Shown here: positions 1 through 8,988 of the stretch, one piece after another
Layout: every line of letters starts with the position of its first letter
Position numbering within the stretch: position 1 is the stretch's first letter
NCBI GenBank assembly: GCA_964523405.1
Contig: CAZGAQ010000011.1
Location: 59,949 to 123,948 of the forward strand
Reading direction: 5' to 3'
DNA length: 64,000 nucleotides
From: CAZGAQ01 sp964523405
Lineage (GTDB): Bacteria; Planctomycetota; Phycisphaerae; UBA1845; Fen-1342
Notes under the pieces: model-generated
Told to the model about the DNA's origin: nothing
Databases searched by the model: none
Seen by the model: the letters and a program-made list of their open reading frames with translations, nothing else
Translations under genes and position numbers: made by a program

Positions 1-26
1 CCAGTCAGCCGCATCCTTCGAGAACG

Positions 27-59
27 CGGGCGGTTAGCAACAAGCTGACCGCCCGTTTT
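27..59 (+). terminator. Rho-independent terminator of a gene left of the window
   Basis: A 12-bp stem (27-38 with 44-55, one T-G pair) closes an AACAA loop and is followed by TTTT. This is a classical intrinsic terminator for rightward transcription entering from outside the window. Nothing recognisable follows up to position 184. Confidence 0.75.
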
Positions 60-184
60 CGTTGACATCACATCGCGAGAATGGCCAGGTGGGTCTGAAG
101 TGCCTCGGTCCTCGGAGGCTGTCCGGGTTGTCCGGGCGGCGGGGGCTTGCCGGTCGTTGCTCAACGCGATTCGCGCACCGTCAA

Positions 185-370
185 TTACGCGGAGCGGCCG
201 AGCAGTCCACACCCGATGACCCACCCGTCCATTGTGGGAATGGGGCACAGCGTCCACAGGCCGGTCGCGAGGCGGAAGTAGCCGAATATCGTCAGACAGC
301 TCGCATGGAGCGCGTGCCCCACGATGAACAGCGCGATGCCGATGAGCAGGTTCAGCAACGGGCCGCTCAC
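185..370 (-). CDS. Possible small membrane protein with M50-like C-terminal motif
   Basis: A 61-residue hydrophobic ORF with a GTG start. It begins nine bases after the TAG of the hydrolase gene upstream and lies in the same frame, so it could be read by reinitiation. It carries 'SGPLLNLLIGIAL' near the start and 'PIPTMDGW' near residue 45. These resemble the GPxxN helix and the LPIPPLDGG helix of site-2 (M50) metalloproteases. The HExxH zinc motif is absent, so it cannot be a full protease. It may be a remnant or a free-standing microprotein. No good ribosome-binding site is visible. The M50 comparison is from memory of the family. Confidence 0.3.
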   Translation of the reverse strand: MSGPLLNLLIGIALFIVGHALHASCLTIFGYFRLATGLWTLCPIPTMDGWVIGCGLLGRSA

Positions 371-379
371 GCCGCAACG

Positions 380-1345
380 CTACTCGAACCGCTCCAGATA
401 GCGCCGCACCAGCGCGAATGAATCCTCGCCCGTGATGTACACGAAGTGCCCGCCGCCGGTCAGGTACTCGAAAGTTAACTCGGGCATGCTGGTCCCGGAC
501 GCCAACGCCGCGCGATAGGCTTGCTCGAGGTCGCGTACATTGACGGGGCCATACACGATGTCGTCTTCGGCCGTCACGAACAGCGCGGGATTACGCATCT
601 CCCCCACGCGCGTCACGACGTCGAAGCTGCCCCAGCCGACCGCGCCGTAGTAGTCCAGGGTGTGGCGGAACTGCTGCAGGCCGGTGTTGCATGGGAAGAG
701 GTCGGCGATGTACCCATAGAGGTCCGCCAGACGGATCAACTGGTTCGGCTCCGTCAGCGGTGCCAGGGCCACCACGGCAGCGGCGGGCGCGCGCAGGTTG
801 GCAAAGCCGGCGGTGGTGGCGCCGGTGGAATAGCCGACCACAAACACCCGGTCGATGCCCAGCAGCACCCGGCCCGGGCCGTCCAGCCACTCCAGGATCT
901 CCACGACGTCGTCGACCTCGGTCGTGCCATAGGGGTCGGCTTCCGACAGGACCGGCGCCCATACGCGGAAGCCGGCGTGGCGAAAGCGAATGCCGTAGTC
1001 GCGGTAATGACTGAGCACGGCCTCGACGCGCGCGTTTTTGTGGAGCGTTCCGGCCCCGCCGAGCAACAGCACCAGGCTGCCGCGCGGGCTTGCCTCCGGA
1101 GCCACATAGCCGCCGATGAGACCGGGGCCGCGCTGCCGCTCGATCTGCAGCCACTGCGCATCGCTGACACCCGGCACGGTACCCACGGCCGCGATGCCCG
1201 ACCGCTCCGTCAGTTCGACGGGGGGCCATTGGGGGGCGTCACAATTCGTAGCGGGAATGTAGTACTGCAGGTCGCCACATCCACACAGAAGCCCCGCCAC
1301 CCCGATCCCACACCGCAAGATTGTGTGCAGGCGCGCACCGCCCAT
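380..1345 (-). CDS. Lipoprotein alpha/beta hydrolase
   Basis: A 321-aa secreted alpha/beta-hydrolase-fold protein of unknown substrate. The N-terminus is a lipoprotein signal with lipobox LCGC (Cys23). The nucleophile elbow is GYSTG (Ser173), the acid is in TAEDD (about Asp261) and the catalytic His is in GGGHF (His300). 'LLLGGAG' at about 94-99 is a plausible oxyanion-hole strand. It resembles small serine esterases or peptidases, but I cannot name a substrate. A good sigma70-type promoter lies about 30 bases upstream. It is transcribed away from the PEP-CTERM gene region. Confidence 0.8.
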   Translation of the reverse strand: MGGARLHTILRCGIGVAGLLCGCGDLQYYIPATNCDAPQWPPVELTERSGIAAVGTVPGVSDAQWLQIERQRGPGLIGGYVAPEASPRGSLVLLLGGAGTLHKNARVEAVLSHYRDYGIRFRHAGFRVWAPVLSEADPYGTTEVDDVVEILEWLDGPGRVLLGIDRVFVVGYSTGATTAGFANLRAPAAAVVALAPLTEPNQLIRLADLYGYIADLFPCNTGLQQFRHTLDYYGAVGWGSFDVVTRVGEMRNPALFVTAEDDIVYGPVNVRDLEQAYRAALASGTSMPELTFEYLTGGGHFVYITGEDSFALVRRYLERFE

Positions 1346-1366
1346 AGCGTCACCTGAACCAACGCG

Positions 1367-1395
1367 ATTATCCCATTCACCCTGCGCTGGAGCAA
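1367..1395 (-). promoter_or_regulatory. Sigma70-type promoter for the 380-1345 hydrolase
   Basis: On the minus strand TTGCTC (1395-1390) and GATAAT (1372-1367) are 17 bases apart. This matches five of six bases at -10 and four of six at -35. The hydrolase ATG at 1345 is about 15 bases from the expected start site. Confidence 0.55.
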
Positions 1396-1492
1396 GCGAA
1401 ATGTAGCGAAGCTGGGCAGGGCGCCTGGTGGCCAGCGGCCAGGGCTAGGCTTGGTTCGCGCGCCCAGAGCTGGGCATCAGCGAAAACACAAC

Positions 1493-1524
1493 GAGCGCGC
1501 CGGTCCTGCTCGTCCGGCGCGCTC
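1493..1524 (-). terminator. Intrinsic terminator after the PEP-CTERM gene
   Basis: A perfect 11-bp stem (GAGCGCGCCGG paired with CCGGCGCGCTC) with a 10-base loop. On the minus strand it is followed by GTTGTGTTTT. It lies 25 bases past the stop of the 1550-2242 gene. Confidence 0.7.
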
Positions 1525-1549
1525 GCGGGTTCGTCGATGTTCGCGCCAG

Positions 1550-2242
1550 CTAGCGGCGGCGCAGCAGCAAGCCGAGTGCCAGCCCGAAGAGTGAAGCCGG
1601 CTCCGGCACGCCAAAGTAGATGTTGTCCATGCCGACGTCTTCCAGAATCGGCTCGTTGGCGGATTCGTTCAACACGACGCGGCCGATCGGCGTGTCCGAG
1701 ATGACGCCGATGAAGAAGTTTCCGTCCGTCCCGCCCGAGACATAGCCGGTGTACGGGACCGGAACGCTGACGATGAGATTGTGGGCGGCGTCGAAGAAGT
1801 CGAGCGACTCAACCCCCTGCGGGGCCGGATATTCGTTGTCGATCGCCCACAGGCCGACGGCGTATTGTGGGCTGGTCAGGTCGAACTGCAGGCGTTCGTC
1901 GACCCCGGCACTCCCGCCGTATGGGAAAAGGGAGTTTGGCGCCGACCGCGGATCGAAGTTGGCGTTGTCCTGCAGGGCACGCAGCCCGTAGCCGCCGGGT
2001 TGCGAGAACACGATCCCCTGGCCTGCCCACTCGGAGCCGGTCAGCACCGTGTCGCCAGGAACATCGTCGAAGGTGATCGTGGTCAGCGGCCCGCCGGCGG
2101 CGGCGAGAAATGCCGTTTCCTGCGCATTCTGAAGAGGCACACCGATCGTTGGGTCGACGTACACCACATATCCGCCGAAGGCCGCCCCACAGGTCGCCAG
2201 GGCCAGAATGCTGGCCAATCCCAAGCATGCTATTCTCATCAT
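1550..2242 (-). CDS. PEP-CTERM sorting domain protein
   Basis: A 230-aa secreted protein. It has an N-terminal signal peptide (about 1-23) and a C-terminal sorting signal: VPEPAS, a short hydrophobic stretch and RRR at the very end. In known PEP-CTERM systems such proteins are cut and anchored by an exosortase at the envelope; no exosortase gene is in this window. The middle resembles the common 'TITFDDVPG...GIVFS' beta-sandwich seen in PEP-CTERM proteins, probably a surface-exposed domain. Two ATGs in tandem start the gene; GAGGAG lies 5-8 bases upstream, so the second ATG is equally possible. A terminator hairpin follows. Confidence 0.8.
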   Translation of the reverse strand: MMRIACLGLASILALATCGAAFGGYVVYVDPTIGVPLQNAQETAFLAAAGGPLTTITFDDVPGDTVLTGSEWAGQGIVFSQPGGYGLRALQDNANFDPRSAPNSLFPYGGSAGVDERLQFDLTSPQYAVGLWAIDNEYPAPQGVESLDFFDAAHNLIVSVPVPYTGYVSGGTDGNFFIGVISDTPIGRVVLNESANEPILEDVGMDNIYFGVPEPASLFGLALGLLLRRR

Positions 2243-2401
2243 TCGTCTCCTCTACCTGCCTCGAAACCGATTTTGAAAGCCCATCAAGAAACCACTGGTC
2301 GGAGTCGCGCGGTTTTCAGACAAAACCATCCTGAGAAAGGTCTCTGCTCAACGCTGCAGAGGGGGAGGTGTACACTCCTCTTTCCCTACCACTACCCCTC
2401 T

Positions 2402-2407
2402 ATTATA
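2402..2407 (-). promoter_or_regulatory. Candidate -10 element (TATAAT) for the 1550-2242 gene
   Basis: A perfect TATAAT reads on the minus strand in a small AT-rich pocket. A transcript from here would carry a leader of about 150 bases. No convincing -35 hexamer is at the right spacing (a C-run sits there), so it may depend on an activator or another sigma factor. Confidence 0.35.
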
Positions 2408-3218
2408 GGCCCATTTGCACGACGGGGGGGGTGCATTCATGAAAGGAGACGCGAACCCGCACGCAACTGCGGTGTATACGTGGACTTGCGTGGTCCCGGA
2501 ATTCGTCTGCCGGCTCGTGTCTGCTCGACGACGGTAGCAGGTGTCGGCCCAAGGGGGCTCGCGCCGTGTACCCGTTCTGCGGGAGGGTCCCGCCGCGCTG
2601 GGTCGGGCCGCGCGGCTGCACACGGGCCGCGCGGGCAGCCGCGCGGGCAGCCGCGTGCCCAGTTCTTGGCGGCGTCCCGGCACGCGGCTTCGAGCGCCTC
2701 CGAAGCCGGGACCGCCATGCCGGGGCTGACCCCGGCGCCCTCCCCGTTCTTCTTCGCGAGCGGAGCACAGGTCTCCGACGTCGTGTTGCTGAGGCGCGTG
2801 TCGAAGCCGTTGAACTGCGTCGGCCCGTGGCACACGCGAGTGCGGCGGCGATCTCCCGGGCGCGCGGGCCGGGTTCAGGCTGGCCATCCCCGATGCACTT
2901 GGCATTGCCAGCCAGACGCGCGATGTTCCGAAACCGCAGCAGCGGTTGCTGCGTTTAGCGCGCGGGCAACGCGTTGGCCGGGCAGCGCCGGGTCGTCAGC
3001 GAGACCGGTCTGAGCGTCGGCCACGTATCGCGCGCAGGCGTTGCTGTGGGCTGCGCCGGCGCGCAGCGCCCGTGCTGGTCCGCCGTCAACACCAAACGTG
3101 AGATTGTCGTGAAGACCACCGTTGTGCGTCGCCGCGCACCGCGCTGCCGGTTCGCGCGCTGCGTTGATGTGATCGGACACCGGACTTCCTGCTGCGCGCG
3201 AAAACACAAAGTCCAGAT
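2408..3218. other. Long GC-rich intergenic region without a recognisable gene
   Basis: About 800 bases between two divergent PEP-CTERM genes. ORFs here are rich in Arg, Ala and Pro, lack starts with ribosome-binding sites and resemble no family, so I treat them as chance. There are short GC repeats (for example GCGCGGGCAGCC twice near 2630-2650). On the minus strand no frame has a stop between about 2440 and 2730. I found no RNase P, SRP or 6S RNA motifs. Confidence 0.5.
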
Positions 3219-3246
3219 TTGACTTCCCCGGGGGTCGCGCTAGCAT
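3219..3246 (+). promoter_or_regulatory. Promoter TTGACT-N16-TAGCAT for the 3454 gene
   Basis: TTGACT (3219-3224) and TAGCAT (3241-3246) are 16 bases apart, giving a leader of about 200 bases before the ATG at 3454. The same pair of hexamers with the same spacing occurs upstream of the PEP-CTERM gene at 9173 and, nearly identically, at 5143-5170. Confidence 0.6.
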
Positions 3247-3453
3247 CGTGGCGAGGAAGAGGAATTCGTCGGGCCTGCTTCCCTTCTGTGGCAACAAAGG
3301 CCGGTTCTTGCCAGCCTCGGACATCGCGGCGTACCGCGCCGTGCATGCTCCGCAGGCCGAGGAGTCTCTGTCTGGGGCGTTCCCAGGCAGAAACTGCGTG
3401 TCTACCCGCGCCGCCCGGAGCGGCCGGGGCACCCACCCTGGAGGAGACAATTC

Positions 3454-4215
3454 ATGTCTATGCGCAAAAACTTGGGATTCGGAATGCTCGCGCTCGCTGC
3501 GGCGTTGCTGGTGTCCGCTGCCTCCGCAGCCAACTACACCATCGACTGGCTCAACATGGCCCCCACGCCCCTTGGTTCACCCGTGCCGAACAATTCGGTG
3601 TACAACCTGCCGGGCGTGGGCAACGTCACCATCACGTACTCGTACCCCACGTACTTCACGCAGGCGCGTTCGCAGAACGCCTTCCTGCAGAACGGCAACG
3701 TGACCAGCGGGGGCGACAACTATGCCTGGACCAGCCACGAACTGCTGTCCACCGTGTTCACGGTCGGTCCCGATCCGCTCGTGCCCGTGCCGTGGCGGAT
3801 CACCTACACGTTCCCGAGCCTTCAGCCGGCCGGCAAGATCTACCTCGGCGTGGCCGGATTGGGCCAAACGACCAGCTTCGGCGGCGGCGCCTCGACCGCC
3901 ACGGTCAATCAGAATGGTACCTTCCTGGGCGACTGGTCGGGCGCGGGTGGGCCGTGGGGGCCGACGCAGTTCACCGCCGGGCCCCCGTTCCAGATGCAGA
4001 ACTCGCTCACGGGTGCCGGTGGACAGGACCCCTGGTGGAACACGCCCCTGGGGGTTGTGCGGATCGATGATCCGATCAGCGCGCTGACGATCGACTTCAG
4101 CCAGATTCGCGGTGACGGTATCGGCGTCAACATCGGCGCGATTCCCGAACCGGCCGGCGCCGTGCTCCTTGGGACCGGCGCCCTGCTGGCCTTGCGGCGC
4201 CGGCGCGGGGCCTGA
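3454..4215 (+). CDS. PEP-CTERM sorting domain protein
   Basis: A 253-aa secreted protein with a signal peptide (about 1-25, cut after ASA) and a C-terminal PEP-CTERM signal (IPEPAG, hydrophobic helix, RRRRGA). The body is rich in Gly, Asn, Pro and aromatic residues, as in a secreted beta-rich surface domain; I recognise no enzyme. GGAGGAGA lies just upstream of the ATG, a strong ribosome-binding site. A second PEP-CTERM gene follows after 137 bases on the same strand, so the two may be co-transcribed from the promoter at 3219. Confidence 0.8.
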   Translation: MSMRKNLGFGMLALAAALLVSAASAANYTIDWLNMAPTPLGSPVPNNSVYNLPGVGNVTITYSYPTYFTQARSQNAFLQNGNVTSGGDNYAWTSHELLSTVFTVGPDPLVPVPWRITYTFPSLQPAGKIYLGVAGLGQTTSFGGGASTATVNQNGTFLGDWSGAGGPWGPTQFTAGPPFQMQNSLTGAGGQDPWWNTPLGVVRIDDPISALTIDFSQIRGDGIGVNIGAIPEPAGAVLLGTGALLALRRRRGA

Positions 4216-4352
4216 GTGTGTGTCGGCCAGGTACCCATTACCTGCCGTAGCCAAGGTAGCACACAGTAGAAGTCGTACTGCGCCGCGCATGCCGTGCGGC
4301 GCGGGCAGCCGAAGACCACAAGTACAAGAACGCATCAATTAGGAGAAGGAAC

Positions 4353-4997
4353 ATGCAACTCCACAGCATTCGCAACATTTGCATCGGGATTAGCATCAGT
4401 CTGTGCGCCGCGCAGGTCGCCTCGGCCCAGGGCGTCGGCAACCTCGGCTCGCTGCCGACCCAGTTTCAGACCGGAACGCCCGCCAACGGCTGGACGGTCA
4501 TGTCCTCGACCGGCCCGATTCCGGTTTCCCTCGATCCAACCGGTCCGGTCTGGGGCAAGAGCTTCACCGGCCCCAATGGCGGGCCGTTCTTCTACCCGCC
4601 GACGTCTCCGAACAACCCGGCGCTGCCCGTGACCGAAATCCTGCAGGTCGCCGGCGGCCTGCCCTGGACGGACTGGCATGAGGACGTCATCGGCATCGAT
4701 GCGTCCGGTGCGCCGGACCCGGGCTGGTCGTGGGCCAACCCGTTCATTCTCGTGAATGGTCAGCCGGCGTCGAATCTGACCATTGCCGGTGTCGGCACCG
4801 GTAACCTCTCGTTCTACTTCGACCCGGTCCTGCCGGGCTCGATCATCCAGATCCGCAAGGACCTTGTCTACAGCGGTCCGGCCGGCGCGGTCTTCACGGG
4901 GACCCTGGCCGTTCATGAGTATCCCACCGGCGTGCCGGAGCCGACAACCCTGGGCCTGCTTGCGCTGGGCGGACTGTGTGCGTTGCGGCGTCGCTAG
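4353..4997 (+). CDS. PEP-CTERM sorting domain protein
   Basis: A 214-aa secreted protein with a signal peptide (about 1-25, AxA-type cut before QGVGN). The end is a PEP-CTERM signal: VPEPTT, a Leu/Gly helix and RRR. The body is small and beta-rich with no known catalytic motif. The start is set by AGGAGAAGG, about seven bases before the ATG. It lies downstream of another PEP-CTERM gene on the same strand. Function is unknown beyond envelope anchoring, which is inferred from the sorting signal. Confidence 0.8.
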   Translation: MQLHSIRNICIGISISLCAAQVASAQGVGNLGSLPTQFQTGTPANGWTVMSSTGPIPVSLDPTGPVWGKSFTGPNGGPFFYPPTSPNNPALPVTEILQVAGGLPWTDWHEDVIGIDASGAPDPGWSWANPFILVNGQPASNLTIAGVGTGNLSFYFDPVLPGSIIQIRKDLVYSGPAGAVFTGTLAVHEYPTGVPEPTTLGLLALGGLCALRRR

Positions 4998-5142
4998 AGT
5001 GGGTTCACCATAGGTCTGGTGTTCCGGAGCGGACATTCTCCGTCAGGCGCGGCACGGCGGGCGAGCTGCGGCCTGACGCCACGCAGCAACGCACGATGAG
5101 CGCAACCGCTCTGGTCGCGACGGGGGACACGGCGGCGCCGGT

Positions 5143-5170
5143 TTGATCCGGTGTGGGCATGGGGTAGCAT
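5143..5170 (+). promoter_or_regulatory. Orphan promoter TTGATC-N16-TAGCAT
   Basis: TTGATC (5143-5148) and TAGCAT (5165-5170) with the same 16-base spacer as the two PEP-CTERM gene promoters. No plausible rightward gene follows. A hairpin at 5381-5408 would end a transcript of about 230 bases. Confidence 0.45.
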
Positions 5171-5176
5171 CGGGAC

Positions 5177-5410
5177 GGGTGGCCGGTCACGAGCCGGCCG
5201 CCCGTCGCGCCGTTTGCGGCAGCGCGAGGTGTGTCCGGCGCGACGGTCGGCCGCGAGATGCTGGCCGCCGTGCTCCCACGCGCTTGTGGCCGCGCTGCCG
5301 GGGGCGCGTCCGTGAAGGTATCGGCTGGCCGGCCCCGCCGGCGCGACGTTGCGTTGCTGGTGGCGCGCACAAGAGACGCGAACGCTCCGGTGTTAGTCCC
5401 GGAGCGTTGC
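5177..5410 (+). ncRNA. Candidate small RNA between an orphan promoter and a hairpin
   Basis: The interval from the predicted start near 5177 to the hairpin at 5381-5408 has no credible ORF. It is GC-rich with several internal palindromes (for example GGCCGGTCACGAGCCGGCC near 5181-5199). It could be a small RNA, or the leader left from a lost PEP-CTERM gene. The rest of the 4998-5443 gap shows nothing recognisable. Confidence 0.25.
5381..5408 (-). terminator. Hairpin terminator between convergent genes
   Basis: A perfect 10-bp stem (AACGCTCCGG with CCGGAGCGTT) and an 8-base loop lie 36 bases past the stop of the FG-GAP gene. The U-tract is weak on both sides (CGCGTCTCTTG on the minus strand), so it may act in either direction. 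Confidence 0.5.
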
Positions 5411-5443
5411 GGTTTACCTAGATGGGCTTGTCAGCGCCAGCGC

Positions 5444-8400
5444 CTAGGAGCGCCGGCCCGGCCCAGTGAAGCGCGCCTGCAACAAGGCGACGTCATCCAG
5501 GTCCACGTCGCAGTCCCCGTCGAGGTCACCGAGGAGACTGCCGTCGGGTTCCACGTACGCGGAAGGCGGTGTATAGTCGCACACGTCCGCCGCGTTCAGG
5601 ACGCCGTCATTGTCGATGTCGGGGTCGCAGGCGTCGCCCAGACCATCCTGATCGAAATCCTCCTGCCACGGATTGTACGTCGTCGGGCAGTTGTCGCACG
5701 CGTTCGGCACCCGGTCGCGATCGCCGTCCGGATCGCACTCGTCGGGGAGCCCGTTCCCGTCGCAGTCCGAACTGCCACCGCCGCTGATGTCGCACGCATC
5801 CGGCACGCCGTTCTGGTTGCAGTCATGCTCCGCGGCGCACGCCCCGCAGTGGAGCGTTTCCACTTCCAGCGCGCAGGTCTCATCCCACTCGACGTCGCAG
5901 CAATAGGGGTCGGCTGCGCAGACGCAAGCGGCGATGTCCGGAGCGCTGCAGCCGCCGGAGGTACCCGGCGTGCAGCAGTCATGCCCGACCGCCACGTCGC
6001 ACTCGTCCGGCACGCCGTTCGTGTCGCAGTCCGCGCTCGTGCCGGCCGCGATGTCGTCCGCGTCCGGGATCCCGTTGTGGTTGCAGTCGCGGTCGCACTC
6101 GTCCGGAATCCCATTGCCGGTCGCGTCGGAGCTCGTGCCGTCGCGGATGTCGCACTCGTCTGGCACTCCGTTCGGCTGGCAGTCCTGACTTGTGCCGCTC
6201 GCGATGTCGATCGTGTCCGGCACACCGTTCTCGTTGCAGTCCTGGTACACCGGCTTGATTTCGTAAACTGCCAGTCCCGCGCCGGTGTTCACCACGATTT
6301 CGAGGCGCCGGTCATTGTCGATGTCACCGACCAGCAGACTGTCATTCTGCCCGACATTGTCGGCGATCGCGTCGCTGACCCACAACGCCGTGGCCGGTGC
6401 CGCGCCATCGTAGATGTACAGGCGGTTCCCGCGTCCGAAGATGTAATCCGGCACGAGGTCATAGTTGACATCGACCACGGCCAGGCCGTTGATCTGCCCA
6501 CCGTAATTGCCGATGGTCTCCACGATTGCGCCGGTGTCCGCGTCGATGACACACAGGGCGCCGTTCGCGCTGCCGACGAGAATCTCCTGGATCCCGTCCG
6601 CGTTCCGGTCCTTGAGCTCCAGGGCCGTGATGTCGAGGTCGGCGGTCGCGGCCTCCTGCACGTGGGTCGCCCCGTCATAGACCCAGAGCCCGCCCCCGAA
6701 TTCCGCCACGACCAGCTCGAGATTGGCGTCCGCGTCCACCTTGCCGATCCGGAGCAGGCTCAACGTTGCCCAGTAGCTGCCCAGCGAGACGCTCCGCCAT
6801 TCCTCGGCGCCGTTCAGCGCGTTGAACACGAACACGTAGGTCCCCGGGGCCCCGGTGTGCTCGCGGTAGGGCGCGGCCACCACCTCGAGTCCACCGTCAC
6901 CGTCCACGTCGCCCACCTGCAGCGCGCGGAATGTCAGGCCATCCGGCAGCGTCGTGCTCCACTGCGCCGCGTGCGTGATCCCGTCATAGCAGAACAGCTT
7001 GCCACTGTAAGTGACGCTGCTCGGGACCAGAATTTCGGCCTGCGGATCGCCGTCCACGTTCGCGTGCCGGATGCGCCACAGGCCCGTCCAATTGCTCCCC
7101 GTCGGACTCGGGCTCTGGTACTCCAGCGCCATGGTCCGGGCATCGTGCACGAACCATAGGCCGTCATCGTAGCCGCTGTCCGACTCGAAGCAGGTGTAGA
7201 GCAATTCCGGCTGGTTGTCGTTGTCCACGTCCCCGTAGTCTAAACCGTAGAAAGGCCCGCTCACATCCTGGCTCTGCCATTCGCGCTGGTGCGTCGCGCA
7301 GTCGGCGATGAACAGATAGTCCGGACCGGTGGAGCTGTAGCCGGCGCCCCACAGCAGCTCGTTCACGCCGTCGCCATCGGTGTCGCCCACGGCCACGTCG
7401 GTGACCCCGTGCTCCGGGTTGGCGACCGACCACTTCAGCGCGCCCGTGGCGCCATTGTGGACGTACACGCTGCCCCATTGCCCGTCGCCGTACACGATCT
7501 CCAGCGGCCCGTCCTTCTCCACGTCCGCTAGTTGGAGGGCGTCCAGGTCGAGGTCAATGGGAATCTCGTACTTGGGCGACTGCAGGTCGGCGTCGTAGAT
7601 CGTAATCTTGTACCAGCTGTCGCCGGCGACGACCTCGGCCTTACCATCCCCATCCAGGTCCCCGGCCCGCACGTAGTAGCCAAACCGCGCCGGGTTCTGC
7701 CACTCGACCGCGTGGGTCTGCCCGTTGAGCACCCACCCGCTCGAGCCGCCGGCCACGATGATCTCCAAGGCCGCATCGCCGTCCACGTTGGCCACGGCCA
7801 GGTCCGAGCCGCCGTAGCCGCTGCCGGTCCACTCCGCCTGCCCGCTCGCCAGGTTGTAGACGTACAGGTTGCTGCTGTCGCAGAAGACGAGCTCGAGCGC
7901 CCCGTCGCTGTCCACGTCCGCGATCGTCGGCGCCAGCATGCTGCTCGCTGTCGTCGTAATCGTGCGCAGCACGCTCAGTGTCGCGCCGTCGCGAATCTCG
8001 AGCTTCCCGCCGTAGGCGATCAGGACATCCGGGGCGCCGTCCTGATTCGCGTCCGCAATCCGCACGGCGTTGACCGACGACGAGTATTGCGGGCTGATCC
8101 AGCTCTGGGCGTAGCCGTTGGCCGCATGCTTCACCACATACCAGTACGTGTTGCCGCCGAAGCCGCCCCCCGACGCGGATGCGACGATCTCGCGGGTGCC
8201 GTCGCCGTTCAGATCGACCACGTGCAGGCCGGTGGCGCCGATGCCAGTGCCGTAGGCGCCGCGCGACCAACTCAACTGGACTTCCAGACCCTGCCGGGCG
8301 AGCGACGCGGGCAGCCAGCCGGCGGAATCCTCGCCCGGCCAACCCGCCGGCAGCGCCGGGACCGCGCTTGCGGCGTACTCGAGCAACCCGCCCTGTGTGT

Positions 8401-8575
8401 CGCGTACGCTGCGTCCCGCGGCGTCCACCGGGGTCGGCAGCGCGGGCAGAATCGCCTGGCCCGTTTGCGTCCAGACCGCATCGGGCTGCACCGGTTTCTC
8501 GGCCGGAATCGCGCCGGGCGGAGTCAGTGCCGGTGCGGCCGCGAGCACGCCCAGAACAACTAGTTGGGACAACAT
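5444..8575 (-). CDS. Secreted FG-GAP/VCBS repeat protein with calcium-binding tail
   Basis: A 1043-aa extracellular protein. The start at 8575 is chosen because AAGGAG lies seven bases upstream and a signal peptide follows at once; an in-frame start at 8638 would add 21 hydrophilic residues. Residues of about 110-760 hold many FG-GAP-like blade repeats with Dx[DN]xDG loops, probably one or two beta-propellers. From about 775 come repeated 'CNENGVPDxxDI' loops, then the planctomycete Cys-rich motif (CCxxxWDxxC), thrombospondin type 3-like DxDxDG repeats and a dockerin-like 'GDLDGDCDVDLDD' end. These are calcium-binding in known families. It is probably a large surface or released protein; ligand unknown. 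It ends in a hairpin terminator. Confidence 0.8.
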   Translation of the reverse strand: MLSQLVVLGVLAAAPALTPPGAIPAEKPVQPDAVWTQTGQAILPALPTPVDAAGRSVRDTQGGLLEYAASAVPALPAGWPGEDSAGWLPASLARQGLEVQLSWSRGAYGTGIGATGLHVVDLNGDGTREIVASASGGGFGGNTYWYVVKHAANGYAQSWISPQYSSSVNAVRIADANQDGAPDVLIAYGGKLEIRDGATLSVLRTITTTASSMLAPTIADVDSDGALELVFCDSSNLYVYNLASGQAEWTGSGYGGSDLAVANVDGDAALEIIVAGGSSGWVLNGQTHAVEWQNPARFGYYVRAGDLDGDGKAEVVAGDSWYKITIYDADLQSPKYEIPIDLDLDALQLADVEKDGPLEIVYGDGQWGSVYVHNGATGALKWSVANPEHGVTDVAVGDTDGDGVNELLWGAGYSSTGPDYLFIADCATHQREWQSQDVSGPFYGLDYGDVDNDNQPELLYTCFESDSGYDDGLWFVHDARTMALEYQSPSPTGSNWTGLWRIRHANVDGDPQAEILVPSSVTYSGKLFCYDGITHAAQWSTTLPDGLTFRALQVGDVDGDGGLEVVAAPYREHTGAPGTYVFVFNALNGAEEWRSVSLGSYWATLSLLRIGKVDADANLELVVAEFGGGLWVYDGATHVQEAATADLDITALELKDRNADGIQEILVGSANGALCVIDADTGAIVETIGNYGGQINGLAVVDVNYDLVPDYIFGRGNRLYIYDGAAPATALWVSDAIADNVGQNDSLLVGDIDNDRRLEIVVNTGAGLAVYEIKPVYQDCNENGVPDTIDIASGTSQDCQPNGVPDECDIRDGTSSDATGNGIPDECDRDCNHNGIPDADDIAAGTSADCDTNGVPDECDVAVGHDCCTPGTSGGCSAPDIAACVCAADPYCCDVEWDETCALEVETLHCGACAAEHDCNQNGVPDACDISGGGSSDCDGNGLPDECDPDGDRDRVPNACDNCPTTYNPWQEDFDQDGLGDACDPDIDNDGVLNAADVCDYTPPSAYVEPDGSLLGDLDGDCDVDLDDVALLQARFTGPGRRS

Positions 8576-8960
8576 GATGCGCTCCTTTAGTAAGTGCCTG
8601 GATCGACCGCCCCTGTCGGCAGTCCCCGCCATGTACACCGTCGCCCGCGCTACAGCCTACCTATCCTCGCGCGGCGGGACTGGCACAAGCTTGGCGCCAG
8701 AAATTCATCAGCGCGCTGCCGCCGCGGAGCTGCCTGCGGAACACCGCCCCGGTGAGAGGACCCCGAGTCCCTCCCGGTATGTCCGCAAACTAGCGGCTGC
8801 GCCGCTGGGCGTCAAGCCGGTGGCTGCGGCGCCGGGGTGCGCTGTCACGGTCGTGTCCCGCGCGGTTGGCGCCGCGAACCGAACGCGATTATCGGGCGTG
8901 CGTCTGGGGCCCTCACGGCCCGCCGTCGTCCGGCGGAGAGCCAGCGATGTGCGGTTTCTG
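8576..8960. other. Intergenic region between divergent secreted-protein genes
   Basis: No gene is supportable here. The left part must hold the leader and promoter of the leftward FG-GAP gene. I see no strong hexamer pair on the minus strand. The predicted small ORFs are Arg/Ala-rich and lack ribosome-binding sites. Confidence 0.4.
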
Positions 8961-8988
8961 TTGACTGCCGCGCCCAAAAGCGTAGCAT
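8961..8988 (+). promoter_or_regulatory. Promoter TTGACT-N16-TAGCAT for the 9173 gene
   Basis: TTGACT (8961-8966) and TAGCAT (8983-8988) at 16-base spacing, identical in both hexamers to the promoter at 3219-3246. The leader to the ATG is about 180 bases. Confidence 0.6.

Noticed and set aside
2437..2835. tmRNA-like start on the minus strand (GGxTTCGACACG and a CGGAG...CTCCG pseudoknot-like stem)
   Set aside because: No T-arm/acceptor end with a matching 3' strand is found downstream, and none of the three frames has a stop in the region where the short tag should end.
2348..3450. Two overlapping minus-strand ORFs of 185 and 191 residues
   Set aside because: Arg/Ala/Pro-rich, no ribosome-binding site, no recognisable family; typical chance ORFs of GC-rich DNA.
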